NCBI GenBank assembly: GCA_020636915.1
Contig: JACJWV010000018.1
Location: forward strand, 1-64,000
Reading direction: 5' to 3'
Length of the DNA stretch: 64,000 nt
Source of the DNA: Nocardioides sp.
Lineage (GTDB): Bacteria > Actinomycetota > Actinomycetes > Propionibacteriales > Nocardioidaceae
In this document: piece after piece, positions 45,081 to 54,920 of the stretch
How the letters are laid out: each line of letters opens with the position of its first letter
Position numbering within the stretch: the stretch's first letter is position 1
Program-made: the position numbers and the translations under genes
Notes under the pieces: model-generated
Database searches by the model: none
Seen by the model: only the letters and a program-made list of their open reading frames with translations
What the model was told of the DNA's origin: nothing

Positions 45081-46238
45081 TCAGCCCAGCAGCGCGTCGA
45101 CGAAGGCGCCCGGGTCGAACGGCGCGAGGTCGTCTGCGCCCTCGCCGAGGCCGACGAGCTTGACGGGTACGCCGAGCTCGCGCTGGACCTGGACCACGAT
45201 GCCGCCCTTGGCCGAGCCGTCGAGCTTGGTCAGGACGATGCCGGAGACGTCGACGACCTCGCTGAACACGCGCGCCTGGATCAGCCCGTTCTGGCCCGTG
45301 GTGGCGTCGAGCACGAGGAGCACCTCGGTGACCGGGGCCTGCTTCTCGATGACGCGCTTGACCTTGCCGAGCTCGTCCATCAGGCCGGCCTTGTTCTGCA
45401 GACGGCCCGCGGTGTCGACGATGACGGTGTCGGCGCCGGTGTCCACGCCCTCCTTGACCGCGTCGAAGGCGACGCTCGCCGGGTCCGTGCCCTCGGGGCC
45501 GCGGACGACGTCGACGCCGACCCGCTCCCCCCAGGTCGCCAGCTGCTCGACGGCCGCCGCCCGGAACGTGTCGGCCGCACCGAGCACGACCGACCGGTCC
45601 TCCGCGACCAGGATCCGCGAGATCTTGCCGACGGTCGTGGTCTTGCCCGAGCCGTTGACGCCGACCACGAGCACGACCCCGGGCTTGCCGTCGGCGCCGC
45701 TGACCTGCAGGCGACGGTCCAGATCGGGCCCGACGAGGTTCAGCAGCTCCTCTCGCAGGACCGAGCGGGCGTCCTCCGGCGCGCCCTCGACCCGCAGGCG
45801 GGTGCGCAGGTGCTCGACCAGCTCCTGGGTCGGAGCGACACCGACGTCGGCGGTGAGCAGGGTGTCCTCGATCGACTCCCAGGTGTCCTCGTCGAGCCGG
45901 TCGCGCGAGAGCAGGGCCAGCAGGCCGCGCCCCAGGGCACCCTGCGAGCCGGCCAGCCGCTGGCGCAGCCGCACCAGCCGGGACGCCGTACCCTCCGGCT
46001 TCTCGACGGCGGGTGCGGCGGGTGCCTCCGGCGCCTCGGGCTCGATCGTCGCCGGCGGTGCGCTGACCTCGACCGGCGCCTGGTCCGCCTCCTCGGGCGG
46101 CCGGACGATCACCCCGGTGTGGGTGTTCGGGAGCGGCTCCGGCTTGCGCCGGCGGGACACCAGCAGGCCGGCCACGGTCGCCACGAGGGCGACCGCGACC
46201 AGCGCGATGATCAGGATGAGGATGGCCACGGCGTCCAT
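45081..46238 (-). CDS. ftsY: Signal recognition particle receptor FtsY
   Basis: 385 residues. An N-terminal membrane helix (residues 4-27, AVAILILIIALVAVALVATV) is followed by a Pro/Glu-rich linker, unlike E. coli FtsY which has no true helix; such anchored forms are usual in actinobacteria. The NG domain has VVGVNGSGKTTTVGKISRI, LGAADTFRAAAVEQL, VIVDTAGRLQNKAGLM and VLTKLDGSAKGGIVV. The ATG at 46238 is chosen over an in-frame TTG at 46250. It receives Ffh-bound ribosomes at the membrane. Confidence 0.96.
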   Translation of the reverse strand: MDAVAILILIIALVAVALVATVAGLLVSRRRKPEPLPNTHTGVIVRPPEEADQAPVEVSAPPATIEPEAPEAPAAPAVEKPEGTASRLVRLRQRLAGSQGALGRGLLALLSRDRLDEDTWESIEDTLLTADVGVAPTQELVEHLRTRLRVEGAPEDARSVLREELLNLVGPDLDRRLQVSGADGKPGVVLVVGVNGSGKTTTVGKISRILVAEDRSVVLGAADTFRAAAVEQLATWGERVGVDVVRGPEGTDPASVAFDAVKEGVDTGADTVIVDTAGRLQNKAGLMDELGKVKRVIEKQAPVTEVLLVLDATTGQNGLIQARVFSEVVDVSGIVLTKLDGSAKGGIVVQVQRELGVPVKLVGLGEGADDLAPFDPGAFVDALLG

Positions 46239-46283
46239 GCGGTCATCCAATCATCGACGTCGACGACGTCCGCGCGAGGGCGG

Positions 46284-46472
46284 TCACCGCCGCGGTTCGG
46301 AGTCCTCGTACTCGACCTCGAGCACGGGGGCGGCCTCGGTCGCCCGCGTCATCGCCTCCCCGAGCCAGGGCGCGGCCGGCATGTCCTCCCCGCGGTGGGG
46401 GTAGGCGACGTAGACGACCACCAGGCCGGCGACGACCAGGACGACGATCATCGTGAGCACGATGAAGAGCAA
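46284..46472 (-). CDS. Small single-helix membrane protein
   Basis: 62 residues: an N-terminal membrane helix (MLFIVLTMIVVLVVAGLVVV) and an acidic C-terminal part ending VEYEDSEPRR. It lies between the thioesterase and ftsY on the same strand. GGAGGTGC precedes the ATG. It resembles short hypothetical proteins annotated beside ftsY in related genomes, but no family is certain. Confidence 0.55.
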   Translation of the reverse strand: MLFIVLTMIVVLVVAGLVVVYVAYPHRGEDMPAAPWLGEAMTRATEAAPVLEVEYEDSEPRR

Positions 46473-46532
46473 CGAGCACCTCCGAGACGGGTTCTGCCTT
46501 CCACCGTGCCACGTACCCGGTGGCGATCGACC

Positions 46533-46973
46533 TCAGCCACGCAGGAGGGGCGAGACTGCGGCGCGGATCACATCGGGCAGCGGGGTCACCGGGCGGGCGG
46601 GGTCGGTGTCGTCGACGTAGACGTGCACGAAGCGGCCCTCGGCTGCCGCCTCCTCCCCCGCACCCTGGAACAGGCCCACGCGGTAGACTACCGACGAGGT
46701 CCCGACCCGCTCGGCGACCAGGCCGACGTCGACCGGGTCGGGGTAGCCGACCTCGGCGAAGTAGCGGCAGCCCACCTCGGCCACCACCCCGATCGCGTCC
46801 AGCGACCGGATGTCCACGCCGGTCGCCGCGGTGAGGTGGTTGTTGACGACGGTGTCGATGATCTCGAAGTAGCGGGCGTTGTTCATGTGGCCGTAGACGT
46901 CGATGTCGGCCCATCGGGTGGTGACCCGCTCCCAGTGGACGTACTCGTCCCGCGTGGGACGCTGCGCCGGCAC
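46533..46973 (-). CDS. 4HBT-type acyl-CoA thioesterase
   Basis: 146 residues. Single hotdog domain: TTRWADIDVYGHMNNARYFE carries the catalytic Asp and the conserved His-Met-Asn, followed by VGCRYFAEVGYPDPVDVGL. Homologous to YbgC/FcbC-type thioesterases that release acyl or aroyl groups from CoA. The substrate is unknown. The GTG start lies two bases after the smc stop, so it is co-translated with smc. Confidence 0.88.
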   Translation of the reverse strand: MPAQRPTRDEYVHWERVTTRWADIDVYGHMNNARYFEIIDTVVNNHLTAATGVDIRSLDAIGVVAEVGCRYFAEVGYPDPVDVGLVAERVGTSSVVYRVGLFQGAGEEAAAEGRFVHVYVDDTDPARPVTPLPDVIRAAVSPLLRG

Positions 46974-46975
46974 GG

Positions 46976-49900
46976 TTAGGCGGACTCGGCGTCGCGCAGC
47001 CGCTGGCTGATCACCGCGGAGACGCCGTCGCCGCGCATGGTGACGCCGTAGAGCGCGTCGCCGACCTCCATGGTGCGCTTCTGGTGGGTGATGACGAGCA
47101 GCTGGGAGTTCTCGCGCAGCTCCTCGTAGATCTCCAGCAGCCGACCCAGGTTGGTGTCGTCGAGCGCCGCCTCGACCTCGTCGAGGATGTAGAACGGCGA
47201 CGGGCGGGCCTTGAACAGCGCGACCAGGAACGCCACCGCGACCAGCGACCGCTCGCCGCCGGACAGCAGCGAGAGCCGCTTGACCTTCTTGCCGGGCGGC
47301 CGGGCCTCGACCTCGACGCCGGTGGCCAGCATGTCGTCGGGGTCGGTCAGGACCAGCCGCCCCTCGCCCCCCGGGAAGAGGCGCGCGAACGTGGCGTCGA
47401 ACGCCCGGCTGACGTCGGCGTACGCCTCGGTGAAGACCTGCTCGACGCGCTGGTCGACCTCGCGGACGATGTCGAGGAGGTCCTTGCGGGTCTTGCGGAG
47501 GTCCTCCAGCTGCTCGGTGAGGAACTTGTGCCGCTCCTCCATGGCCGAGAACTCCTCGAGAGCGAGCGGGTTGACCCGGCCGAGCTCGCGCAAGGCCCGC
47601 TCGGCGCTCCGCAGCCGCTTCTGCTGCTCCTCGCGCACGTAGGGGGCCGGCTCCGGGGTCTGCACCCCCTCCGCGACCTCTCCGCAGAACGGCACCGGCT
47701 GGTCGGGGCCGTAGTCGGCCACCAGCGCCTCGGCGTCCATGCCGAGCTCCTCGATCGCCTTCTCCTCCAGCTGCTCGATGCGCATCCGCTGCTCGGTGCG
47801 GGCCATCTCGTCGCGGTGCACCGAGCTCACCAGCTCGTCGTGCTCCTTGCCGAGGTCGCGGAGCCGGGCGCGCACGTCACGCAGCTCCTGCTCCCGGCCA
47901 CTGCGGGACCGCTCGACCTCGGCACGCGCCTCCGCGGCCCGGTGGATCGAGACCTCGAGGCGGGCCAGGACGTGGACGACCGCCCGGCCGACCGCCTCGG
48001 CCGCCCGGCCCTCGCGGAGCAGCCGCTCGCGGCGCTCGGCCGCGCGGGCACGGGACTCCCGTTCGGCGTTCGCGGCGCGGACCAGGGCGTCGGCCCGGCC
48101 GTGGAGGGCGCGGGCCCGCTCCTCGGACGTGCGCAGGGCGAGCCGGGCGTCCATCTCGGCCTGCCGGGCGGCCCGCGCCTCGTCGACGAGCCGCTCCCGG
48201 ACGCTGGTGTCCGGCTCCTCCTCGGGTGCCTCCTCGGCGCCGGTGAGCCGGGCCTCGAGCTCCGCGAGCCCGGCGACCGCCTGGGTCCGCGCCTCCTCGG
48301 CCTTCTCGATCGCCTGCGCGAGCCGCTCGGCCTCGCCGCGGGCGGCGCGGGCCTGGGAGCCGTACTGGCCCAGCTCCTCGGCGACCGCAGCCAGCGTGGC
48401 GTCGGACTCGTGCAGCCGGGCGAGCGCGACGTCGACGCGCTTCTGCGCCTCGAGCCGCTCGGCCTCGAGACGGGACATGTCGAAGCCGAGCCGCTCGGAG
48501 GAGGCGATGGCCTCGGCGAGCTGCTCGGCGGCCTCGTCGACGGCGGCCTGGACCTCGATCAGGCTGGGCTGGCTCGACGAGCCGCCGGAGGCGTAGTGGA
48601 CGCCGAGGACGTCGCCGTCACGGGTCACGGCGGTGACCTCGGGAAGGTCGTCGACCAGCGCCCGGGCGGCGTCGAGGTCGTGGACCACGGCGACCCGGCC
48701 GAGCAGCCGGGTCAGCGACGGGCGGAGCTCGTCGGGGCACTCGACGACGTCGACGGCGTACGCCACGGAGGCCGGCAGGTCGGGCCAGTCGCGGCCGGTC
48801 CGGTCGGTCGGGGCGGTGCCCCCGCCGAGCAGCAGGCCGGCCCGGCCCAGGTCGTCGCCCTTGAGGTGACCGATCGCGCGGACCGCGGCCTCGGCGTCCG
48901 TCACGGCGACGGCGTCGGCAGCCGACCCCAGCGCCTGGGCGACGGCGGTCTCGTAGCCGGCGCGCACCGACAGCAGGGCGGCCACCGAGCCGAGCAGGCC
49001 GGACACCTCGTCGGATGCGGCCAGCAGCGCGCCGGCGCCGTCCTTGCGGTTGAGCCCCATCTCGAGGGCGTCCTTGCGGGCCGCGAGCGCGGTGCGGTCG
49101 CGGTCGGCCTGGAGCGCCTCGTCGCGAGCCTTGGCCAGCCGCTCCTCGATGTCGTCGAGGGTCGCGCTCGCCGCCTCGTGCTCGGCGTCCAGGCCCTCCT
49201 CGCCGGCGTCGAGGCCGGCGACCTTGGTCTCGAGCGCGGTGAAGTCGCGCTGGGCCCGGTCGGCGCGGGCGACGGCCTCCTCGCGGGCCAAGGTGAGGCG
49301 TCCGACCTCCTCGTCGGCGGCGGCGGCGCGGGACTTCATGGCGTTGACCTGGCCGGTGAGCCGGGCCAGCCCCTCGCGCCGGTCCGCGGCCGCCCGCTGG
49401 AGTGCGGCGACCCTGCGGTCCTCCTCGGCGGCCGCGTCCTCGGCCGCGCGCCGGGCGGTCACCGCGCCCTCGAGGGCGCTCCTGCTGGCGTCGACCTCGG
49501 TCGCGATGCGCCGCTCCTGCTCGCGGACCGCCGCGGCCTCGGCCTCGAGCTGCTCGGGGTCGCGGCCCGACCGGGACTCCTCGGACTCCCCGGTGCCGGC
49601 GGCGTTGCGGACGCGCTCGGCGGCCAGCGACTGGGTCCCGCGCAGCCGCTCGCGCAGCCCGGACAGCGCGTACCAGGTCTCCTGGGCGCGGGCGAGGGCC
49701 GGCAGGTCCTCGCGGAGCGCCTCCTCCAGCGCGGTCTCCGCCGCGCGCGCCTGGGCGGTCGCGGCCTCGACCTGCTCCTGGCGGGCGACGAGGACCGACT
49801 CGTCGGCCATCTCCTGCTCGAGGGCCGTGCGGGCGGTGACGAGGTCGTCGGCGATCAGCCGCGCCCGGGCGTCGCGGACGTCGGCCTGCACGGTGGCGGC

Positions 49901-50542
49901 ACGGCGGGCGACCTCGGCCTGGCGGCCCAGGGGCTTGAGCTGGCGTCGGATCTCGACCAGGAGGTCGTTGAGGCGGGTCAGGTTGCCCTCGGTGGCGTCG
50001 AGCTTGCGGAGGGCCTTCTCCTTGCGCTTGCGGTGCTTGAGGACCCCGGCCGCCTCCTCGATGAAGCCCCGGCGGTCCTCGGGCGTCGCGTGCAGGATCG
50101 AGTCGAGCTGGCCCTGGCCGACGATCACGTGCATCTCGCGGCCGATGCCAGAGTCCGAGAGCAGCTCCTGAACGTCGAGCAGCCGGCACGGGTTGCCGTT
50201 GATGGCGTACTCCGAGCCGCCGCTGCGGAACATGGTGCGGCTGATCGTCACCTCGGCGTACTCGATCGGCAGCGCACCGTCGGAGTTGTCGATCGTCAGC
50301 AGTACCTCCGCGCGGCCCAGCGGGGGGCGGCCGGAGGTGCCGGCGAAGATGACGTCGTCCATCTTGCCGCCGCGCAGCGACTTCGCACTGGCCTCGCCCA
50401 TCACCCAGGCGAGCGCGTCGACGACGTTGGACTTGCCCGAGCCGTTGGGGCCCACGATGCAGGTGATGCCGGGCTCGAGCTGCAGCGTCGTCGAGGAGGC
50501 GAAGGACTTGAACCCCTTGAGGGTCAGGCTCTTCAGGTACAA
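46976..50542 (-). CDS. smc: Chromosome segregation ATPase SMC
   Basis: 1188 residues, normal SMC length. The N-terminal ATPase half begins LYLKSLTLKGFKSFASSTTL and has Walker A VGPNGSGKSNVVDALAWVMG. Two long coiled coils flank a hinge at about 510-670. The C-terminal half has the signature LSLLSGGERSLVAVAFLVAL and Walker B FYILDEVEAALDDTN. The start is read as TTG 50542, where the family begins, with GGGAG upstream; an ATG further upstream would add about 29 non-conserved residues. SMC with ScpAB compacts and separates chromosomes. Confidence 0.96.
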   Translation of the reverse strand: MYLKSLTLKGFKSFASSTTLQLEPGITCIVGPNGSGKSNVVDALAWVMGEASAKSLRGGKMDDVIFAGTSGRPPLGRAEVLLTIDNSDGALPIEYAEVTISRTMFRSGGSEYAINGNPCRLLDVQELLSDSGIGREMHVIVGQGQLDSILHATPEDRRGFIEEAAGVLKHRKRKEKALRKLDATEGNLTRLNDLLVEIRRQLKPLGRQAEVARRAATVQADVRDARARLIADDLVTARTALEQEMADESVLVARQEQVEAATAQARAAETALEEALREDLPALARAQETWYALSGLRERLRGTQSLAAERVRNAAGTGESEESRSGRDPEQLEAEAAAVREQERRIATEVDASRSALEGAVTARRAAEDAAAEEDRRVAALQRAAADRREGLARLTGQVNAMKSRAAAADEEVGRLTLAREEAVARADRAQRDFTALETKVAGLDAGEEGLDAEHEAASATLDDIEERLAKARDEALQADRDRTALAARKDALEMGLNRKDGAGALLAASDEVSGLLGSVAALLSVRAGYETAVAQALGSAADAVAVTDAEAAVRAIGHLKGDDLGRAGLLLGGGTAPTDRTGRDWPDLPASVAYAVDVVECPDELRPSLTRLLGRVAVVHDLDAARALVDDLPEVTAVTRDGDVLGVHYASGGSSSQPSLIEVQAAVDEAAEQLAEAIASSERLGFDMSRLEAERLEAQKRVDVALARLHESDATLAAVAEELGQYGSQARAARGEAERLAQAIEKAEEARTQAVAGLAELEARLTGAEEAPEEEPDTSVRERLVDEARAARQAEMDARLALRTSEERARALHGRADALVRAANAERESRARAAERRERLLREGRAAEAVGRAVVHVLARLEVSIHRAAEARAEVERSRSGREQELRDVRARLRDLGKEHDELVSSVHRDEMARTEQRMRIEQLEEKAIEELGMDAEALVADYGPDQPVPFCGEVAEGVQTPEPAPYVREEQQKRLRSAERALRELGRVNPLALEEFSAMEERHKFLTEQLEDLRKTRKDLLDIVREVDQRVEQVFTEAYADVSRAFDATFARLFPGGEGRLVLTDPDDMLATGVEVEARPPGKKVKRLSLLSGGERSLVAVAFLVALFKARPSPFYILDEVEAALDDTNLGRLLEIYEELRENSQLLVITHQKRTMEVGDALYGVTMRGDGVSAVISQRLRDAESA

Positions 50543-50730
50543 CGTCTGGCTCCCGGCTGGTCGGTGACGGTGGTCTCGTCGCAGCTGAGGACGGGGCTGC
50601 GCGGACCGGAGGATCATCGCAGCAGGCACGGGGGAAGCTCAGCGAGCCTCACCCTACCTGTCGGCACCCCCGCTCGGCCGCATCCCCGCGGCCGTGGGCC
50701 GGGCGCGTCGCCCGTCAGCCGCCTCCAGGG

Positions 50731-52014
50731 TCAGGCGGGCTCGGGGTGGTCCGCCTCGTCGGTGTGGGCGATGTGGCCGAGCTGTCCCCAGATCAGCACG
50801 ACGAACAGGGCCGACCCGACGAACGCGAACCAGAAGGGTGCCGTGACGCCGTAGCGCTGGGCGACCAGGCCCCCGACCGCGGAGCCGATGACGAGGCCGC
50901 CGAAGGTGCCGACCAGGTTGACGCTGCCGACCCGCCCCTGGAGCTGGGTCGGGACGGCGCGCTGGCGGACCGTGATCGAGGTCGTGCCCCAGGTGAACGC
51001 GTGGGCGCCGAAGACGAAGAAGATCACCATCGCGACCCAGGCGGTGCGGGTGAGTGCGAGCGCGAGGTGGGTGAAGGTCTCGAACACCAGCCCGATGCGC
51101 ATGATGTCGCCGAGGCTGATCCGCCGGGTGATCCAGCCGTAGGAAAGGGTGCCGACCAGGCCGCCCACCGCCGAGATCGTCGTCAGCAGGCCGAACCCGA
51201 TGGCGCCGAGTCCCAGGCGCTGCGTCGCGTAGAGGACCAGCACCGACCACGCCGCGCCGAAGGTGATGTTGAAGACGAAGATCGTCAGGACGAGGGTGCG
51301 TACGGCGGCGCTGTGAGCCACCCAGCGGAACGCCTCGGCGACGTCGTGTCGCAGGTGGGTCGGCTCCGACGTACCCCGCCGGTGCGGCGGCAGGACGACC
51401 CGGGAGACGAGCACCGCCCCGAGCGCGACGAGCGCGGCCTGGGCCGAGAACGGCAGCGCGTGACCGACGGCGAACAGGGCGGCGCCGATCGGCGGACCGG
51501 CGAGCTGGTTGACCGTGATGAACCCGGTCATCAGCCGCGAGTTGGCGATCGCGAGGTCGTCGCGCCGCACGAGCATCGGCATCAGCGTGGCCGTGGTGTT
51601 GTCGGCGAACACCTCGGCGGTGCCGAGCAGGAACATCGCCACCAGCACGAGCGCGATCGACGCGACGTCGGTCGCGATCGCGAGCGTGAGGAGCACCAGG
51701 ACCCCGGCGCGCAGCAGGTCCACGGTCACGACGATCCGGCGGCGGTCCAGCCGGTCCGAGAGCGCCCCCGCGAGCAGCCCGAACACCAGGGGTGGCAACC
51801 ACTGGAGCAGCGCACCGAGCGCGACCACGAACGGGTCGTGGGTCATCGACGCGACCAGCAACGGACCCGCGGCGATGGCGATGCCGTCGCCCAGGTTGGA
51901 GACCCACGAGGAGCCGACCAGCCAGCGGAAGCCGGTGCCGAACCGTCGCGGGGCGACGACCTCGACCAGCCGGCCGACGGGACCGGCCGCGCGGCCGGCA
52001 ACGGGGGTGCTCAC
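50731..52014 (-). CDS. MFS transporter
   Basis: 427 residues with about 12 hydrophobic segments. The first loop has the motif AGALSDRLDRRRIVV (G-x-L-[ST]-D-R-x-x-R), a signature of drug-type major facilitator proteins. Similar proteins are annotated as macrolide or MDR efflux pumps, but the substrate is unknown here. It lies 188 bases upstream of smc in the same direction. Residues 220-232 hold a hydrophilic central loop (PPHRRGTSEPTHL). Confidence 0.88.
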   Translation of the reverse strand: MSTPVAGRAAGPVGRLVEVVAPRRFGTGFRWLVGSSWVSNLGDGIAIAAGPLLVASMTHDPFVVALGALLQWLPPLVFGLLAGALSDRLDRRRIVVTVDLLRAGVLVLLTLAIATDVASIALVLVAMFLLGTAEVFADNTTATLMPMLVRRDDLAIANSRLMTGFITVNQLAGPPIGAALFAVGHALPFSAQAALVALGAVLVSRVVLPPHRRGTSEPTHLRHDVAEAFRWVAHSAAVRTLVLTIFVFNITFGAAWSVLVLYATQRLGLGAIGFGLLTTISAVGGLVGTLSYGWITRRISLGDIMRIGLVFETFTHLALALTRTAWVAMVIFFVFGAHAFTWGTTSITVRQRAVPTQLQGRVGSVNLVGTFGGLVIGSAVGGLVAQRYGVTAPFWFAFVGSALFVVLIWGQLGHIAHTDEADHPEPA

Positions 52015-52073
52015 AAGGAGGCGAGGCTAGTGCTCCGGGCCGCGGGAGGCGACCCGGTTTGCGCCGTACGGCG

Positions 52074-52283
52074 TCAGGCGGGCTGCATCTCCTGCATCGA
52101 TGCGGTCTCGAGGTCGAGGAGCGCGGCGGCGTGCGCGGCGGCCAGCGCGTCGTTCTCCTCGGAGAGGCGCAGGACCAGCGCCTCGAGCTCACCCACGCGC
52201 GCGCGCAACCGAGAGTTCTCGGCTACGAGTCGAGCGGGGGTCCGCAGGTCGCTGTTCATGTATCCGATCAGCGCCTTGGCCAT
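52074..52283 (-). CDS. Small coiled-coil protein, conserved in actinobacteria
   Basis: 69 residues. MAKALIGYMNSDLRTPARLV is followed by a predicted coiled coil (LVAENSRLRARVGELEALVL) to residue 60, then a Met/Gln-rich end. It has no membrane segment or known catalytic motif. The start MAKALIGYMN looks typical of a small family beside mutM in related genomes (from memory). AAGG lies upstream of the ATG. Confidence 0.7.
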   Translation of the reverse strand: MAKALIGYMNSDLRTPARLVAENSRLRARVGELEALVLRLSEENDALAAAHAAALLDLETASMQEMQPA

Positions 52284-52362
52284 GGATGGACCTTCCGGGT
52301 CGTGATGTGGGGCACCCGCGGTGGCGGGCCGTCTTCAAGAGTCCCACCGCGAGGCGCGAGGG

Positions 52363-53250
52363 TCAATCCGGGACCGGCAAAGCCTGGGGGCGGGCGCGCC
52401 GGCGGCGCGGCACCGGCTGGCAGGTGGGACAGAAGTACGACGACCGGTTCATGAATGCCACCCGACGCACCGCCGTCCCGCAGCGCTCGCACGGCTCGCC
52501 CTCGCGGCCGTAGGCGTGCAGGGAGCGGTCGAAGTAGCCGGACTCGCCGTTGACGTTGACGTAGAGCGCGTCGAAGGACGTGCCGCCCTGCCCCAGCGCG
52601 GCCACCATCACGTCACGCGCGTGCCCGAGCAGCTCGCGCACCTGGGCGGCGGTCAACCGGTCCCCCGGCCGCTCCCCGTGGACGCGGGCGCGCCACAGCG
52701 CCTCGTCGGCGTAGATGTTCCCGACGCCGGAGACGAGGTTCTGGTCCAGCAGCTGCCGCTTGATGCCCGAGCTGCGCCGCCGGACCTTCCGCACGACCGC
52801 GTCCTCGTCGAACTCCGGGTCGAGCGGGTCGCGGGCGATGTGGGCGATCTCCGGGGGCAGGTCCGCGCCGCCCGCGGACACCGACAGCCCGCCGAACATC
52901 CGCTGGTCGACGAAGCGCAGCTCGCGGTCCTCGTCGGCCCCGTCCAGGGCGATCCGGACGCGGAGGTGGCGCTCGTCCGGCGCGCCGGGGGGCTGCAGCA
53001 GCAGCTGGCCGCTCATGCCGAGGTGGCCGAGCAGCGCGTCGCCGTTGTCGAGCGGCAGCCAGAGGTACTTGCCCCGGCGCCGGACCGCGTCGATGCGGCG
53101 CCCGGCGAGGGCCTCGGCGAAGCCGGCCGGACCGCGCAGGTCCCGGCGCACGGGCCGCGGGTGCAGGACGTCGACACGCACGATCGTGGCTCCCAGCACG
53201 TGCCGCTCGAGGCCCGCGCGGACGACCTCGACCTCGGGCAGCTCAGGCAC
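52363..53250 (-). CDS. mutM: Formamidopyrimidine-DNA glycosylase
   Basis: 295 residues. The product begins (M)[20 protein letters not shown], with the catalytic Pro exposed after Met removal and Glu next. The Lys-containing [20 protein letters not shown] segment, the [16 protein letters not shown] block of the helix-two-turn-helix, and a C-terminal zinc finger CERCG...FCPTCQ are all present. It removes oxidised purines such as 8-oxoG. The GTG start has GGGAG at good spacing, 13 bases after the rnc stop. Confidence 0.95.
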   Translation of the reverse strand: MPELPEVEVVRAGLERHVLGATIVRVDVLHPRPVRRDLRGPAGFAEALAGRRIDAVRRRGKYLWLPLDNGDALLGHLGMSGQLLLQPPGAPDERHLRVRIALDGADEDRELRFVDQRMFGGLSVSAGGADLPPEIAHIARDPLDPEFDEDAVVRKVRRRSSGIKRQLLDQNLVSGVGNIYADEALWRARVHGERPGDRLTAAQVRELLGHARDVMVAALGQGGTSFDALYVNVNGESGYFDRSLHAYGREGEPCERCGTAVRRVAFMNRSSYFCPTCQPVPRRRRARPQALPVPD

Positions 53251-53263
53251 TGCGGCGCTCCCG

Positions 53264-54022
53264 CTAGTGCTGGTGGGTGGCGGACTGGGCCGCCGCGTCG
53301 ATCGCCGGGTCCTCGACGCCGAGGTCGGTGGCGATCTCGCCGTACGCCGTCTCCGCGGCGGCCTGCTCGGCCTCCTTCTTGGAGCGGCCGACGCCGTTGC
53401 CGTAGAGGCTCTCGCCCACACGGACCTGGGCGGTGAAGGTCTTCATGTGGTCGGGACCCTCGTCCTCGATGACGTACTCGGGCACACCGAGGCCGTGCTC
53501 GGCGGAGAGCTCCTGCAGGGAGGTCTTCCAGTCCAGGCCGGCGCCCAGGGCGGAGGCCGCCTCGATGAGCGGGTCGAAGAGCCGGTGGACGACCACCGCG
53601 GAGGTCTCGAAGCCACCGCTGAGGTGGACCGCGCCGATGACGGCCTCGACGGTGTCGGAGAGGATCGACGCCTTGTGCCGCCCTCCGGTCGACTCCTCGC
53701 CACGGCCGAGCTTGACGTGGTCACCGACGCCGATCCCGCGGCCGACCTCGGCCAGCGCGCGGGCGTTGACGACGGCGGCACGGAGCTTGGCGAGCCGGCC
53801 CTCGGAGAGGTCGGGGTGGGTGAGGTAGAGGGTCTCGGTGACGACGACGCCGAGCACGGAGTCCCCGAGGAACTCCAGCCGCTCATTGGTCGGCAGACCA
53901 CCGTTCTCGTACGCGTAGGACCGGTGGGTGAGGGCGCGCTCCAACAGCTCGGGGTCCAGGACGGGGTCCCCGAGCGCCGCGCGGAGCTCGGCGTAGTTGG
54001 TCAGCGGACCAGAGCCAGCCAC
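53264..54022 (-). CDS. rnc: Ribonuclease III
   Basis: 252 residues. The catalytic signature [20 protein letters not shown] is near residue 45, with a second acidic block in [18 protein letters not shown]. The C-terminal double-stranded RNA-binding domain runs from about 165 to 235 ([40 protein letters not shown]). It processes rRNA precursors and structured RNAs. The GTG at 54022 is chosen seven bases after rpmF; a longer in-frame start would overlap rpmF. Confidence 0.95.
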   Translation of the reverse strand: MAGSGPLTNYAELRAALGDPVLDPELLERALTHRSYAYENGGLPTNERLEFLGDSVLGVVVTETLYLTHPDLSEGRLAKLRAAVVNARALAEVGRGIGVGDHVKLGRGEESTGGRHKASILSDTVEAVIGAVHLSGGFETSAVVVHRLFDPLIEAASALGAGLDWKTSLQELSAEHGLGVPEYVIEDEGPDHMKTFTAQVRVGESLYGNGVGRSKKEAEQAAAETAYGEIATDLGVEDPAIDAAAQSATHQH

Positions 54023-54029
54023 AGGCCGG

Positions 54030-54215
54030 TCAGAGGACCTGACGACGGTCGGCGCGCGCGCCGTACTGGCCGCACTCGCCGCACGCACGGTGCGGGAGGT
54101 GCTTGGCACCGCACGCGGGGTTCGTGCAGGTCACCAGGGTCGGTGCCACAGCCTTCCAGGCCGAGCGGCGGTGACGGGTGTTGCTGCGCGACATCTTCCG
54201 CTTCGGGACAGCCAC
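54030..54215 (-). CDS. rpmF: 50S ribosomal protein L32 (zinc-binding form)
   Basis: 61 residues. [20 protein letters not shown] is the standard L32 start, followed by [20 protein letters not shown], a zinc ribbon with four cysteines. GAGGAG lies upstream of the GTG at 54215. It sits between the DUF177 gene and rnc, the conserved rpmF neighbourhood. Confidence 0.97.
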   Translation of the reverse strand: MAVPKRKMSRSNTRHRRSAWKAVAPTLVTCTNPACGAKHLPHRACGECGQYGARADRRQVL

Positions 54216-54261
54216 TGTGATCTCCTCTACCAGGACCGGAGGATCCGGCCGTGAACGTTTC

Positions 54262-54837
54262 TCAGTCTTCCTGCTGGTCCTGCGCGAGGGCCGCCAGCCC
54301 CGCCCAACGCGGGTCGACCGGCTCCTCGTGCGCGTGGTCCGGGTCGTCCTTGAGCCGGGCCCCGCACTCGGGGCACAGTCCGGGACAGTCGTCCTCGCAC
54401 ATGGGCTGGAACGGCAGTGCGAGCACCACCGCGTCCCGCAGCAGGGGCTCGAGGTCGACCAGGTCGCCCTCCAGCATGCTGACCTCGTCGTCCTCCCCGG
54501 AGGAGTAGCCCTGGTCGTCGTACACGAACAGCTCCTGGAACCGAACGTCGATCTCGTCCTCGATCGGCTCCAGGCACCGCGCGCACTCACCGGTGAGCTC
54601 GGCCGAGGCCGAACCGGTGACCAGCACACCCTCCATGACCGCTTCCAGCCGCAGGTCGAGGTCGATCTGCGAGCCTTCCGGGACACGGAGGACTTCGATG
54701 CCCAGATCTGCGGGTGCCGGGACCGTCCGCTCCACCTCGCGCTCGGACCCCGGGCGGCGGCCGAGCTCGCGGGTGTCGAGCACGAGCGGCGCTCTCGGGT
54801 CCAGGCTGCTCAGTTTTCTACTTCCGGTTCCAGGCAC
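54262..54837 (-). CDS. DUF177 (YceD-like) metal-binding protein
   Basis: 191 residues. The family motif [20 protein letters not shown] is near residue 95, and [16 protein letters not shown] near the C-terminus, with paired cysteines that probably bind zinc. YceD/DUF177 proteins are encoded just before rpmF across bacteria and have been linked to 23S rRNA synthesis; in plants they affect chloroplast rRNA. The start is uncertain: GTG 54837 or TTG 54840 is the most likely, and no clear ribosome binding site was seen. Confidence 0.85.
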   Translation of the reverse strand: MPGTGSRKLSSLDPRAPLVLDTRELGRRPGSEREVERTVPAPADLGIEVLRVPEGSQIDLDLRLEAVMEGVLVTGSASAELTGECARCLEPIEDEIDVRFQELFVYDDQGYSSGEDDEVSMLEGDLVDLEPLLRDAVVLALPFQPMCEDDCPGLCPECGARLKDDPDHAHEEPVDPRWAGLAALAQDQQED

Positions 54838-54920
54838 CAACAGATCGTCGTGAATCGTACCGGTCGGTGGTCTGGCCCGGCAAAATCCGCCTCTTCCGAA
54901 GCCCGGAGACCGGGTCCCGG

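Noticed and set aside
47084..50854. A 1,256-codon open frame antisense to smc
   Set aside because: Same shadow effect; smc on the minus strand has all its ATPase motifs and this frame has none.
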